Assembly (NCBI GenBank): GCA_020831625.1
Contig: JAFIGD010000010.1
Coordinates: 1 to 64,000 of the forward strand
Length of the DNA: 64,000 nt
Direction of reading: 5' to 3'
Source of the DNA: Verrucomicrobiota bacterium
GTDB taxonomy: Bacteria > Verrucomicrobiota > Kiritimatiellia > SS1-B-03-39 > UBA6053
Shown: positions 49,064 through 58,755 of the stretch, piece by piece
Position numbering within the stretch: the first letter of the stretch is position 1
Layout: each line of letters begins with the position of its first letter
Translations under genes and position numbers: made by a program
Notes under the pieces: model-generated
What the model saw: only the letters and a program-made list of their open reading frames with translations
Told to the model about the DNA's origin: nothing
Database searches by the model: none

Positions 49064-50542
49064 ATGGGTAAAATCACCGGATTTATGGAGTTTGAACGCG
49101 AGTTGCCTAAAAAACGCCGTGTTGAAGAGCGTATTCGTGACTATAAAGAGCTGTATCTGCCGATGCCGGAGGAAAAGCGGCGCGAGCAGGCCGGACGCTG
49201 CATGAATTGCGGGGTTCCGTTCTGTCACACCGGCTGTCCGCTGGGGAACCTGATTCCCGACTGGAATGATTTGGTTTATTCCGGCAACTGGAAAGAGGCC
49301 CTGCACGAATTGCACGCGACCAATAACTTCCCGGAATTCACCGGACGTCTCTGCCCGGCCCCCTGTGAGGAGGCCTGCGTGCTGGGCATCAACGCTCCGG
49401 CGGTTACGATTGAGGAAATCGAAAAGTCCATCATTGAAAAGGGTTTTTCCGAAGGCTGGGTGAAACCCGAGCCCCCCGAAAACCGCACCGGAAAGAAGGT
49501 TGCGGTGATCGGTTCCGGTCCGTCCGGCCTCGCGGCCGCGCAGCAGTTGAACCGCGCCGGGCACTGGGTGACCGTGTTTGAGCGGGCCGACCGTATTGGC
49601 GGACTGCTTCGGTACGGAATTCCGCATTTCAAGATGGAAAAATGGGTGATTGACCGCCGTCTTGAGATCATGGAGCAGGAGGGCATTGTCTTCAAAACCT
49701 GCGTCAAGGTCGGCATCGACGTGACCAAAGAGGATTTGGAGAAAGAATTTGACGCGGTGGTTTTCTGCGGCGGGGCGACAAAATCCCGCGACCTGCCGAT
49801 TGAAGGCCGGGAACTGGACGGCGTTCATTTCGCCATGGACTTTCTGCCGCAATCCAACGCCCGGGTGGAGGGGGACAATGTGTCCGCCCGCTGGGGGGAT
49901 GAGATTCTGGCCACCGGCAAGAACGTCATCGTGATCGGCGGCGGCGACACCGGATCGGACTGCATCGGCACCTCGATCCGTCAGGGATGCAAGAACGTCG
50001 AAAACTTCGAACTGTTGCCGATGCCGCCGGTGGGGCGTCCCGAGTCGCAGCCCTGGCCGTTCTGGCCGATGAAGTACCGCACCAGCACCTCCCATGAAGA
50101 GGGATGCGAGCGGCACTACAGCATTCTCTCCAAGCGCTTTGTCGGTGAAAACGGCAAGCTGACCGGAATTGAAACCATTAACATTGTGTTGGAAACGCCC
50201 GAAGGCGGCGGTCGGCCGAATTTGAAAGAGATTCCCGGCACCGAAAAGACCTGGGAGTGCGATTTGGCGGTGCTGGCGCTCGGTTTCGTCGGTCCGGAAA
50301 CCGATTCAATTGTCGGTCAGTACGGATGCGAACTCGACAGCCGCGGAAACGTGAAAGTGGACGACAACTGGATGAGCAGCACCCCTGGCTTCTTCGCGGC
50401 GGGTGACTGTCAGCGGGGTCAGTCCCTGATCGTCTGGGCGATTTCCGACGGGCGTGAGTGCGCGGCTTCGGTGGACGAGTATTTGATGCAGCGTCCCACC
50501 GTACTGCCCCGTAAACTCGGCGCGGATTTGCCGCGGGTTTGA
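49064..50542 (+). CDS. gltD: Glutamate synthase, small subunit
   Basis: The 492-residue GltD has N-terminal Cys clusters (AGRCMNCGVPFCHTGCPLGN and RLCPAPCEEACVLG) for [4Fe-4S] centres, an FAD motif VAVIGSGPSGLAAAQQLNRA, and an NADPH motif VIVIGGGDTGSDCIGTSIR. It passes electrons from NADPH to GltB. AAGGAAAAG lies before the ATG. Repeats follow at once after the stop. Confidence 0.96.
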   Translation: MGKITGFMEFERELPKKRRVEERIRDYKELYLPMPEEKRREQAGRCMNCGVPFCHTGCPLGNLIPDWNDLVYSGNWKEALHELHATNNFPEFTGRLCPAPCEEACVLGINAPAVTIEEIEKSIIEKGFSEGWVKPEPPENRTGKKVAVIGSGPSGLAAAQQLNRAGHWVTVFERADRIGGLLRYGIPHFKMEKWVIDRRLEIMEQEGIVFKTCVKVGIDVTKEDLEKEFDAVVFCGGATKSRDLPIEGRELDGVHFAMDFLPQSNARVEGDNVSARWGDEILATGKNVIVIGGGDTGSDCIGTSIRQGCKNVENFELLPMPPVGRPESQPWPFWPMKYRTSTSHEEGCERHYSILSKRFVGENGKLTGIETINIVLETPEGGGRPNLKEIPGTEKTWECDLAVLALGFVGPETDSIVGQYGCELDSRGNVKVDDNWMSSTPGFFAAGDCQRGQSLIVWAISDGRECAASVDEYLMQRPTVLPRKLGADLPRV

Positions 50543-50757
50543 TTCAACGGATGAAGACAGTGGGAGACCACGGATGGAAGACCACGGATAAATCACGGAT
50601 AGCCTTGCCGGCTAACGGATGAAGTAGGGGCCAGCCCCGCGAATGTCCTTGCCGTCCCGCGAATGGAAATGGAGGAGAATCCAACGGATGGCTTGCGCCG
50701 GACAACGGATGATATGCTTTCTTTATCTTAATCTTAATCTTAATCTTAATCGTAATC
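50543..50757. repeat. ACGGATG repeat cluster and CTTAAT hexamer array
   Basis: AACGGATGAAGACAGTGGGA, CACGGATAGCCTTGCCGG and CAACGGATGGCTTGCGCCGG units run to about 50712, then five CTTAAT hexamers at 50719-50757. The hexamers are the reverse complement of the array at 14934. No gene is seen in 50543-51046. Confidence 0.8.
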
Positions 50758-50811
50758 CAACCCGAATCCGGCCATAAGTACTGGCACGATTTTATACTGA
50801 ATGGTGAGGAT

Positions 50812-51045
50812 GTTCGTGCAGGCTGAGCTTGCTCGGCCGCCCGCACGCATTTCATATCAGGACCTTGTGGCCCTCCCCCCCCGCGCATCGAGCTTGCTCG
50901 TTGCGCGGAAACATCTCATCTTTCAGAGTGGCAAAGATGGGTTTCGATCCACGAGGCAAGCTCGTGGATCGCTTTTTTTGGGGGCAGTTCGTGGAATGAG
51001 ATGGTTACGCCCTTGCCCGAGCAAGCTCGGAGGGCGTGTGTGACT
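50812..51045. repeat. Array of GAGCAAGCTC-centred hairpins, copy 2
   Basis: The ordered hairpins of 35750-36087 recur: GTGCAGGCTGAGCTTGCTCG, GCGCATCGAGCTTGCTCG with TTGCGC, ATCCACGAGGCAAGCTCG with TGGAT, GTTCGTGGAATGAGATG, and ACGCCCT at 51007-51013 pairing with AGGGCGT at 51031-51037 around CCGAGCAAGCTCGG. The last hairpin is just after the transketolase stop and could end its transcript. Confidence 0.85.
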
Positions 51046-51046
51046 C

Positions 51047-53269
51047 TCAAAGAGATTTGACGGCGTCGATGACGGCTTCGGCGGTGAGGCCGAAGTGGGC
51101 CCAGACTTCGCTGTGGCCGTCGGAGGGCGCAACCGTGGGATCGGTGATGCCGACATGGGCGAGTTTGACCCCGCTGCCGCTGGCGGCGCTCTGCACGAGG
51201 GAGGCGAAGCCGCGGAGGCCGACACCCTTGTGTCCGATGATGCCGTCCTCGATGGTGACCAGTCCGCCGCTGTATTTGGCGATGAGCTGTTCGAGTTCGT
51301 TCGCACCGAAGGGGAGTCCGTTGACGACGATCACGTCGACATCGCCGAGCTGTTTGGCCGCTTCGGCGCCGAGGAAGGCGGTTGCGCCCATGGCGAGAAT
51401 GGCTTTTTTCGCTCCGGTGTTTTCGATCATCGGCGTGCAGGGGGTCCACTTGTCCTCGGGATTGAAGAGGGCGGAGCCGTCGGCTTTGGCGAGGATCGGA
51501 AGGTTGTCGCGGGGAATGCCGACGATGCTGGCGCCGTAGCGGGCGCAGGCGTCGTGGGTGGCGATGAACGCGGAACGGGCGTCGGCCGGGGTGTAGAACC
51601 GGTCGAGGTAGGGGAGGTAGCCCATGGCAAGGGTGATCCAGTCGAGGGACCAGCCGGAGAAGTGGTCGCGGCCGGTGCAGGCTCCCACGTGGGAGAGATG
51701 CATGATGGCGTTGAGGCCTTCGTTGACCCCGTTGAGGTTGCGGGTGTAGCGCCACATTTCGAGGCCCTCGCGGGCAATGCCTTCGAAGAAGGCGGCGAAG
51801 GTGGCGAAGACGACCGCATGGGGGGCGTTGTCGGCCATGGCGATGCCGTTGGCCATGAGGGCGGAGACCTGTTCCTCGATGCTCATCTGGAAGTTGTTGT
51901 GCGCGGGAATGAAACCTACGGCGTTGGCGAGCTTGGTGGAGGGGTCGAGGTCACAACTGACGTTGAAGAAGCGGTCGGGATAGGTTTTGGCGACGATGGC
52001 GTAGCCTTCCTGAGATCCGGCGCGGGGGCTGACGGATTTGCCGACGGCGGGCAGTTCGACTTTGGCGCGTTCGGCGGCGTCGACCACCAGGTTGGCGGAG
52101 CCGGGCGCGGGGCGGGTTTCGGTGACCACGACGCGGGGCGCGGCCGCTTCGAGGGCTTCGAGCGCGCGGGTTTCGGCCTCGTCATCCGCAAACAGCGGGT
52201 TGGAGAGGACGGAGGCGAGCTCGCGGCCTTTCATGTGGCCGTCGTGATGGCCTTCGCCGCCGGGGAGTTCGTTGACCAGGAAGATGCATTCGAGCATGGG
52301 AATGACATCGCGCCAGGACATCAGCGATCCGGGAACCCAGATGGTCTTGCCTGTGTCCACGCCGTGTTCGGCGGCGAATTTGTTGACGACATCCGAGATG
52401 CCGTAGGTTTCGCCGAGGCCGGCGACCGTGGTTTCGAAGCCGGTGGGGTAGATCAGGCTGGGCCGGCCGTCCTGAGCGAGCGCGTAAGCCTTTTTGTAGG
52501 CCGCGAAGAGTTCCTGTTTGTTGTGCAGGCTGGTGACTTCGATGATTTCGATCCCGAGCGAGGCGATGACTGGCCGCGGATCCTTGTCCATGATGCTCTT
52601 GCAGGAGCCGGAGAGCTGAATGCCGTTGCGGTGCATGACAAAGCAGATGGGCGCGCCGTGCAGGTCGGCGCCGTTGAAGCCGTTGAGGGCCTGGCCGGAA
52701 ATCCAGGCGGCGTCGCCGCAGTGACAGACCGTGAACGCGTCCTTGCCGTGGTAGGATTTAGAGGCGAGGGACTGGCCGACGGCGACGGGGACCATGATGC
52801 CGAGGCGTCCGCCGTTCATCTGGGTGCCGCCGGGGAGCCAGGAGACGTGTCCGGCGATGTCGAGGCTGCGGCGGAAGGTGTCGACGACCGATTCCTTGGA
52901 AATAAAGCCGAGCGCGGAAAGCGCGCCGTAGTAGCCGATGGAGGTGTGGGCGTGCTCGATCGTGTAGTGTTTGGCCTTGTAGTCGGTGATGGCCAGGGTC
53001 ATGAGCAGAGAGGGAATGAGTTCGAGTCCGCCGCCGAGGTGGTCGAGTTCGCCGATTTTCGCGAGGGAGGCCAGGGAGCCGAGTGCGGTTGCCGCAGCGC
53101 GTTTTTCGAGGGCGTTGAGGGCGGCGACCTGCTCATCGGTGAGCTTATCGGCGCTGAGATCGAGTTGAAAGGGGAGCACTTTGCTTTCCACGGTGCCTTT
53201 GAGGTAGGTGGATTGCGCGAGAAGGTTCTGATTGCGTTTGGCTTGGGATTCAAAGGTGTGAGCACCCAT
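51047..53269 (-). CDS. Transketolase family protein (divergent)
   Basis: The 740-residue protein has the thiamine diphosphate motif from GDAAWISGQALNGFNG to FVMHRNG, an N-terminal HTSIGYYGALSALGF substrate region, and a middle PYR-type domain with SIEEQVSALMANGIAMADNA holding the activating Glu and ATFAAFFEGIARE. Transketolase links the pentose phosphate pathway and glycolysis. It is longer than usual TktA (about 660) and many standard motifs are altered, so it may prefer another ketose donor. ATG 53269 is preferred over an upstream start. It is followed by a hairpin. Confidence 0.8.
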   Translation of the reverse strand: MGAHTFESQAKRNQNLLAQSTYLKGTVESKVLPFQLDLSADKLTDEQVAALNALEKRAAATALGSLASLAKIGELDHLGGGLELIPSLLMTLAITDYKAKHYTIEHAHTSIGYYGALSALGFISKESVVDTFRRSLDIAGHVSWLPGGTQMNGGRLGIMVPVAVGQSLASKSYHGKDAFTVCHCGDAAWISGQALNGFNGADLHGAPICFVMHRNGIQLSGSCKSIMDKDPRPVIASLGIEIIEVTSLHNKQELFAAYKKAYALAQDGRPSLIYPTGFETTVAGLGETYGISDVVNKFAAEHGVDTGKTIWVPGSLMSWRDVIPMLECIFLVNELPGGEGHHDGHMKGRELASVLSNPLFADDEAETRALEALEAAAPRVVVTETRPAPGSANLVVDAAERAKVELPAVGKSVSPRAGSQEGYAIVAKTYPDRFFNVSCDLDPSTKLANAVGFIPAHNNFQMSIEEQVSALMANGIAMADNAPHAVVFATFAAFFEGIAREGLEMWRYTRNLNGVNEGLNAIMHLSHVGACTGRDHFSGWSLDWITLAMGYLPYLDRFYTPADARSAFIATHDACARYGASIVGIPRDNLPILAKADGSALFNPEDKWTPCTPMIENTGAKKAILAMGATAFLGAEAAKQLGDVDVIVVNGLPFGANELEQLIAKYSGGLVTIEDGIIGHKGVGLRGFASLVQSAASGSGVKLAHVGITDPTVAPSDGHSEVWAHFGLTAEAVIDAVKSL

Positions 53270-53345
53270 GGTGATATTCTCCGATTGTATGTTAAAGGTA
53301 CGAAAGTGGGGTTTACCTATGAAAAACAGGGGGAAAAGCAAGCGG

Positions 53346-54110
53346 TTAGGCCCGCATAACCGCCCGGATTTTCATTTTGGCGGCTTCGGCGCGGCTGGCG
53401 GGAGTGCCTTCGGATCCGAAGAGAATGGAACGGGAGGCGTTAATCAGGTTCGGCGCGGTGCGGGAGGCGATATCCAGCCGCGAGGGATCGCCGCCCTGGG
53501 CTCCGAGGCCGGGTATGAGGAGCGGAATGTCGCGGACCCGGGAGAGGACATCGTCGGACACGTTGGTGAGGCCGACCACGAGGCCGACATCGCCGGGAAG
53601 ATCCTTTGCGCGTTCGGCGTAGTCCTGAATGAGTTCAAACACGTGGCGGTCGCCGATTTTCTGCAGTTCGATATCGGCGGCACCGGGGTTGGAGGTGACG
53701 CCGAGCAGGTACACGCCGCGTCCGGGGGTGTGCAGGAAGGGTTCGATGCTGTCGAAGCCCATGAATCCGTTCAGGGTGACCGCGTCCACATTCCAGGTTT
53801 TATAATAGGCCTCGGCGTAGTATTTCATGGTTTCGGGGATGTCGCTTCGTTTGGCGTCGAGCACGATGGGGATGTCATTGGGAATGTGCTGAATGATATG
53901 CTCGAGGATGCGGATGCCATCGGAGCCGCGGGCTTCGAAGTAGGCGACGTTGGGCTTGAAGGCGGCGGCGTGGGGCGCGGTCTGCTCGACCACATTGAGG
54001 AGAAACGTTTCGAGGTCGCCGGTGATGAGATCGGGACGGGGATCAAGCCCCACACAGAGGTTGGAGTCCACAGCGGCGATTCGATGGGCGAGTTTTTCGG
54101 CGTAGGTCAT
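53346..54110 (-). CDS. pyrF: Orotidine 5'-phosphate decarboxylase
   Basis: The 254-residue protein matches the longer PyrF class: SNLCVGLDPRPDLITGD, AAFKPNVAYFEARGSDG, and the catalytic IVLDAKRSDIPETMKYYAEA, ending with LIPGLGAQGGDPSR and ASRSILFGS. It makes UMP. The ATG at 54110 (MTYAEKLAHRI) is chosen; the frame is open far upstream but that overlaps the methyltransferase region on the same strand and lacks homology. Confidence 0.93.
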   Translation of the reverse strand: MTYAEKLAHRIAAVDSNLCVGLDPRPDLITGDLETFLLNVVEQTAPHAAAFKPNVAYFEARGSDGIRILEHIIQHIPNDIPIVLDAKRSDIPETMKYYAEAYYKTWNVDAVTLNGFMGFDSIEPFLHTPGRGVYLLGVTSNPGAADIELQKIGDRHVFELIQDYAERAKDLPGDVGLVVGLTNVSDDVLSRVRDIPLLIPGLGAQGGDPSRLDIASRTAPNLINASRSILFGSEGTPASRAEAAKMKIRAVMRA

Positions 54111-54169
54111 GTGATCCCGGGGGTAAAGGCTGAAGGGGAGAGTTACCATGCCGATTCCTGTCCGGAATG

Positions 54170-55117
54170 TCAAATCCTGTTCAAAGCAAACCGACCGTCG
54201 CGCACTTCGGCCTCGCGGCGGGCGCGGATGGCGTGGCCTGTGTCGGTGAGAGCGGGGTCGCGGAAGGGGATGTTTTTGGGGTAAATCCGGAAGGGGACGG
54301 GGTCGACGGGATGCGGAAGCGCGGCGGGGTCGGGGGAGGCCATGGTTCCGCCGCGGTGCGGGGGGACGGCCGGGGTGGCGCCAATGTGAGAGCCGGCCTG
54401 GAGGAGTCCGGCCCGCACGGCGGCGGATTCGGAGTAGGTGAGCAGGAGTCCGTCCGGCTTGAGGCGGGCGAAAAGCAGCCGGAAGACATCCAGGGTCCAG
54501 CATTCGGTGTTTTTGAGGGGGCTGAACGGATCGTGAAAGATCAGGTCATAGGGTTCGGTAAGGTCGGGGAGGCTGCGCCGGAGATCGCCATCATATCGGG
54601 TGATACGGCAATGACGGTCCTCAAAGCGCCCGGTTTCGGCGAGGGCGCGGGTTACCGCGCAGTCGGGATAGAGTTCGCGGGCGCGGAGCCAGGCGTCGGG
54701 ATCGGCCTCAAGGGTGTCGAGGGTCAGTGGAAAGCACCGCCGCCGACGGGAATCGGGATTTGAAGGCGTAAGACCCGGCGGCGGGGGGGATGGGGTTTTG
54801 GGGGATGCGGTGATGGGAATTCCATCACAACACCGCAACAGGTCCCCATCACACCGGGACTCAGACATGGCCGATGCGGCGTGGGCGATGCCCACCGCGG
54901 CGCGGCAATTGACGCCCAGGCCGAAGCCGACATCGAGGAGCCGGACCGATCCTGTGGTCAAACGGGCCGCAAGCCGGGAGGGCCGGATGAACTTGGATTC
55001 GGCTTCGGAACGGGCGCCCTGCAGGGCGTGATAGGGTTCGCCGAAAAGAGGATGACGGCAGGTGAGGCTGCCGTCATCGGTTACGATTTTTTCTGTGCGG
55101 ATCGGCTCAGAAATCAT
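54170..55117 (-). CDS. MnmC-like tRNA-modifying methyltransferase with an insert
   Basis: The 315-residue protein resembles the methyltransferase part of Mnm[17 protein letters not shown] near 29-44, the SAM motif [20 protein letters not shown], and [20 protein letters not shown] with the acceptor-site FHDPFSP. Such enzymes act on the wobble uridine of tRNA. Between AHAA and [12 protein letters not shown] lies an unexpected Ser/Pro/Arg-rich insert of about 45 residues, encoded by DNA with a palindrome at 54810. No FAD domain follows, so only the methylation step is expected. It overlaps fabA by 11 bases. Confidence 0.75.
   Translation of the reverse strand: MISEPIRTEKIVTDDGSLTCRHPLFGEPYHALQGARSEAESKFIRPSRLAARLTTGSVRLLDVGFGLGVNCRAAVGIAHAASAMSESRCDGDLLRCCDGIPITASPKTPSPPPPGLTPSNPDSRRRRCFPLTLDTLEADPDAWLRARELYPDCAVTRALAETGRFEDRHCRITRYDGDLRRSLPDLTEPYDLIFHDPFSPLKNTECWTLDVFRLLFARLKPDGLLLTYSESAAVRAGLLQAGSHIGATPAVPPHRGGTMASPDPAALPHPVDPVPFRIYPKNIPFRDPALTDTGHAIRARREAEVRDGRFALNRI
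54810..54828. repeat. Palindrome inside the MnmC-like gene
   Basis: GTGATGGGAATTCCATCAC has perfect 7-bp arms around GAATT, within the coding stretch for the unusual insert. A partial match (CCCCATCACACC) lies about 20 bases further on. Confidence 0.75.
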
Positions 55118-55631
55118 CCGTGGATTTGAAAATCCCCACGCGCATGGAGTTCATCGTGTAGATTTCGCGGTCATCCACAAATACCTGACCGTCGGAAATG
55201 GCCATCACCAGTTTGCGGTTAATGACGCGTTTGATGTGGACGTGATAACGGACGGTTTTGTTGGTGGGGAGGACCTGGCCGACGAATTTGACTTCATCGA
55301 CACCAAGGGCGCGGCCGCGGCCGGTGTGGCCCTGCCAGGCGAGAAAAAAGCCGGTGAACTGCCAGGTGGCGTCCAGTCCAAGGCAGCCGGGCATGACCGG
55401 ATCGTCCTGAAAGTGGCATTTAAAGAACCAGAGGTCGGGGTTGATGTCCAGCTCGGCGATGACTTCGCCTTTGCCGTACCGGCCGCCGGTTTCGTTGATT
55501 TCCACGACGCGGTCGGCCATGAGCATGTTGGGAAGGGGTAGTTTTGCGGAGTCGGGTAAAAAAAGCTCCCCGCGGCCGGCGCGGAGCATGTCTTCTTTTC
55601 CGTACGAATTTTTGGTGCCGTCTAAAGCCAT
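55107..55631 (-). CDS. fabA: 3-hydroxydecanoyl-ACP dehydratase/isomerase
   Basis: The 174-residue protein matches FabA (172 in E. coli): [20 protein letters not shown] at 72-91 gives the catalytic His73 and Asp87 with the FabA spacing of 14, and [19 protein letters not shown] follows. FabA dehydrates and isomerises the C10 intermediate to start unsaturated fatty acids without oxygen. FabA is mainly known from Proteobacteria, and no FabB is visible here. Its stop region overlaps the start of the next gene. Confidence 0.88.
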   Translation of the reverse strand: MALDGTKNSYGKEDMLRAGRGELFLPDSAKLPLPNMLMADRVVEINETGGRYGKGEVIAELDINPDLWFFKCHFQDDPVMPGCLGLDATWQFTGFFLAWQGHTGRGRALGVDEVKFVGQVLPTNKTVRYHVHIKRVINRKLVMAISDGQVFVDDREIYTMNSMRVGIFKSTDDF

Positions 55632-55756
55632 AAGGATTCTCCAGGAGATGTATAAAGGAATTGTGTTAAAATTGCAGGCGGAATGCCAATGAACGAAAAC
55701 ACTTGTCGATTTAAATCCTTTCGGTCAAGGAAGACTTTCGTTTGTTTCATGTTTCC

Positions 55757-57376
55757 ATGCCGATGCCTGATCTGCCCAATCCCTCTCTGGACGCCCTCGA
55801 ACTCCTCTTTGCCCACCCGCTCTGGCCCCGGGCGGGGATGGTGTTGCGTCTTCTGTTCCATGCCGGTTTCGCCTGGCTTATGTTCCGCTTCGGGCGGCAG
55901 ATCCGCCGCGAGGCGAAGCCGCCGGCGAACGGATACTGGCCGAATGCGCTGACGCTGATCGGAGGGGTGTTTTTCGGGGTGCTGGCGTTGCGTCAGGCGG
56001 ACTGGCAACTGATGGGGCAGCGGAACGAGAAGTTTCTGGCGTTCATGCAGCGCTATGACCGGCGGGAATTCAATCCGGCCCACCGCTTCCGCGCGGGACG
56101 GATCACCGACCGCAAAGGACGGACGCTGGCGGGGAGCCGGGTGACGGAGGGGGGGATTCGGCGTGTTTATCCCTACGGTCCGGTGTTTTCGCATGTGATC
56201 GGGTACAATCATCCGATTTACGGCATGACGGGTCTGGAGGCAGCCGGGCGGACCCGGTTGATGCGGGGGAGTCTGCGGACGCGCGGGGATTTGGCGCATC
56301 TGGGGGCCGCGTTGCTGGACCGGGAAGGACACACCGAGGGTCCGGCACTGACCAGCACCCTGGATGTGGATTTGCAGCTCACGGCGCACACCCTGTTGGA
56401 GGGGCGGCGCGGCTCGGTGGTGCTCATGGATGTGCGGACCGGCGATCTGCTGGCCCTGGTGAGCCGTCCGGAATTTGATCCGAACCGTCTGCATCCCCGG
56501 CTGTTCTCGGGTCAGACCGAGGGATCGCCGCTGCTGAACCGCTCTTTGGCGGGGCTGTATCCACCCGGGTCCGTGTTCAAGGTGCTGGTGGCGGCGGCGG
56601 CGCTGAACGGGGGATTCACCGGCACCCTGGACACGCCCGCGGACGGGTTCACCACCGCGCCCGCCAATCCCAAAATCCGCGATCATGATTATTACATCGC
56701 GCGGCAGGCCGGACGGGAATGGCGGGGGCACGGGCGGATCGGGCTGGCGGAGGCGCTGGCGAAATCCTCCAATGTCTTTTTTGCGCAACTGGGCATTCGC
56801 ACCGGCGCGGGGGCGCTGACCGATGCGATGGACGCGGCGGGGATGCTGAGCCGGTTTTCGATCTCGGAGCGGCCCGAGGCCACCCTGTCCCAGGGCCCGG
56901 CTCGTGTGACCGCGCTTTCCGACGCGCGGCCCTACGGGATCGCCCAGTTCAGCATCGGGCAGGGGGATCTGCTGGTGAGTCCGCTGCATATTGCGATGAT
57001 CACGGCGGCGGTGGCGCGGGGCGGGGAGACGGTTTTTCCCCGGATCGACAGCGCGCAGCCGGTGCGGACCGGCGGTCGGCTTTGCAGTGAGGAGCACGCC
57101 GCCGCGCTGCGGTGGATGTTGCGCCGGGCGGTCACCGAGGGCACGGGCCGGGGCGCGGTGATGCCGGAGATCAGCGTGGCCGGGAAAACCGGCACCGCGC
57201 AGACCGGCGCGGGACGGGAGAGCCACAGCTGGTTCACCGGATTCGCGCCTTCGGAGGATCCCCGCTGGGCGTTTGCGGTGATTGTGGAGCACGGGGGCTA
57301 CGGTTCGCGGGCGGCGGTGCCGGTGGCGCGTCAGTTGTTGCAGACCGGGGTCGCGGAAGGGTGGCTGGTTCCGTGA
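55757..57376 (+). CDS. Penicillin-binding protein, transpeptidase
   Basis: The 539-residue protein has two N-terminal hydrophobic segments, then the class B penicillin-binding order: SVFK at 272-275 (active Ser272), SSN at 337-339 and KTGTAQTG from 477. The dimerisation region before the transpeptidase is short, resembling PbpA/SpoVD-type enzymes. It crosslinks peptidoglycan in the periplasm. The stop overlaps the GTG of an FtsW/RodA gene, as usual for these partner pairs. ATG 55757 is chosen over a TTG at 55742. Confidence 0.88.
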   Translation: MPMPDLPNPSLDALELLFAHPLWPRAGMVLRLLFHAGFAWLMFRFGRQIRREAKPPANGYWPNALTLIGGVFFGVLALRQADWQLMGQRNEKFLAFMQRYDRREFNPAHRFRAGRITDRKGRTLAGSRVTEGGIRRVYPYGPVFSHVIGYNHPIYGMTGLEAAGRTRLMRGSLRTRGDLAHLGAALLDREGHTEGPALTSTLDVDLQLTAHTLLEGRRGSVVLMDVRTGDLLALVSRPEFDPNRLHPRLFSGQTEGSPLLNRSLAGLYPPGSVFKVLVAAAALNGGFTGTLDTPADGFTTAPANPKIRDHDYYIARQAGREWRGHGRIGLAEALAKSSNVFFAQLGIRTGAGALTDAMDAAGMLSRFSISERPEATLSQGPARVTALSDARPYGIAQFSIGQGDLLVSPLHIAMITAAVARGGETVFPRIDSAQPVRTGGRLCSEEHAAALRWMLRRAVTEGTGRGAVMPEISVAGKTGTAQTGAGRESHSWFTGFAPSEDPRWAFAVIVEHGGYGSRAAVPVARQLLQTGVAEGWLVP

Positions 57377-58704
57377 GCGCGGCGAAAGCGAAAGGCGCGA
57401 AGCGCAAGCCGACTGGGGGCGGTAAAGGCGCCGGACGTTCGGCGAAGCCGCGCACGCAGGAGGCCCCGAAGCCGGTGTTTTTCTTTTTGGGGATTGTCGG
57501 TCTGGTGACGGTTGCGCAGGTTCTGGTGCTGAGCGCCCGGGCGGGGGAGGGGAGGCCGCTGATGATGATGGATATTTGGCCGTATCTGTTTTGGCTGGTG
57601 TCCTCGGCCGCGGTGGCGGTGGCGCTGAAGGCGGCGCGGTGGCGCGGATCGGGGGCGCTGCTGGCGGGGATTTTCCTGCTGAGCGGTCTGGGGGTGGTGG
57701 TGCGGAGCCGCATGAGCGGCATGTCGCCGGGGGTGACGGATATGCATGTGCTGATTCAGCCGGCGGGCTTTGCGCTGCTTTTCGGAGCCTGGTTTTGCTT
57801 TCGCCGCGGACGGGTTGAGCTGCTGCGTCCGTTTTGGGGGCTGTCGCTGTTGCTGATGCTGGGGCTGGCGGCGGGCATGCTGGTGTTGGGCGCGCGCTAT
57901 CGGGGCGGCCTGTACGCGCCGGGCGGGCTGACACCCACGGAGATTCTGAAACTGTTCGCGGTGCTGGGGCTGGCGGGTTTTTTCAGTCGGCCGAATGCGG
58001 ATTGGGAGGGGCGCGGCGTGTTCCGGCCTCCGTTGGGGGACACGTTTTTTCTGTTGGTGATATGGGGGAGTCTGGCGGGAATGCTGGTGCTGCACCGGGA
58101 TTTCGGATTGTTTCTGCTGTTGAGCGCGACGGCGCTGGTGATGTTGATGTGCGCGACCTGTCGGCTGTCCTGGGGGGTGGCGGCGCTGGCGGCGATGGCG
58201 GGCGGCGTGTGGGCGGTGCTGCGCTATTTCGCGCACGGCGCGCGGCGGTTTGAGGCGTTTCTGGACCCGTTCTCGGATCCGACCGGCTCCGGCTGGCAGG
58301 TGCTTCAGGGGCTGACGGGGATGTATGCGGGCGGGTTGATGGGCATGGGGCTGGGCGCGGGGCGTCCGGAACGTCTTCCCATCGCGAGCAGCGATTTCGT
58401 GTATGCGGTGTATGCGGAGGATGCGGGCTTTGTGGGGTCGGTGCTGCTGTTGATCCTGTTTGCCCGGATTTTCCGGAGCGGGGTGCGTATTACCCGCCGT
58501 CAGGAGGAGGACTTCGCCCGCCTGCTGGGGGCGGGGCTGGTGGCTTCGCTGGCGGTGCAGACGCTGGTGAACATCGGCGGAGTGGTGAATGTCCTGCCGA
58601 TCACCGGGATTCCGCTTCCCTACATCAGTCAGGGCGGAAGCAGCTACTGGGTGACCAGTCTGCATTTCGGTCTCCTGCTGGCTTTATCGGACCGCGCGCG
58701 CTAA
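57373..58704 (+). CDS. FtsW/RodA/SpoVE-family peptidoglycan glycosyltransferase
   Basis: The 443-residue membrane protein has a basic N-terminal tail (KGAKRKPTGGGKGAGRSAKP) and about ten transmembrane helices. SEDS-family features include LTPTEILKLFAVLGLAGFF, FLDPFSDPTGSGWQVLQGL, YAEDAGFVGSVLLL and the late GIPLPYISQGGSSYW. It polymerises lipid II together with the overlapping penicillin-binding protein. GTG 57373 is set by the overlap with the previous stop. Elongation or division role is not certain. Confidence 0.9.
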   Translation: MSAAKAKGAKRKPTGGGKGAGRSAKPRTQEAPKPVFFFLGIVGLVTVAQVLVLSARAGEGRPLMMMDIWPYLFWLVSSAAVAVALKAARWRGSGALLAGIFLLSGLGVVVRSRMSGMSPGVTDMHVLIQPAGFALLFGAWFCFRRGRVELLRPFWGLSLLLMLGLAAGMLVLGARYRGGLYAPGGLTPTEILKLFAVLGLAGFFSRPNADWEGRGVFRPPLGDTFFLLVIWGSLAGMLVLHRDFGLFLLLSATALVMLMCATCRLSWGVAALAAMAGGVWAVLRYFAHGARRFEAFLDPFSDPTGSGWQVLQGLTGMYAGGLMGMGLGAGRPERLPIASSDFVYAVYAEDAGFVGSVLLLILFARIFRSGVRITRRQEEDFARLLGAGLVASLAVQTLVNIGGVVNVLPITGIPLPYISQGGSSYWVTSLHFGLLLALSDRAR

Positions 58705-58755
58705 TTCCTTTTTTTAGACACTTGCAAATTTCCGGCGGCTCCGTAGCTTGAGGTT

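Noticed and set aside
54111-54503. Upstream extension of pyrF
   Set aside because: The extra codons overlap the methyltransferase gene in another frame and have no resemblance to PyrF; MTYAEKLAHR at 54110 is the family start.
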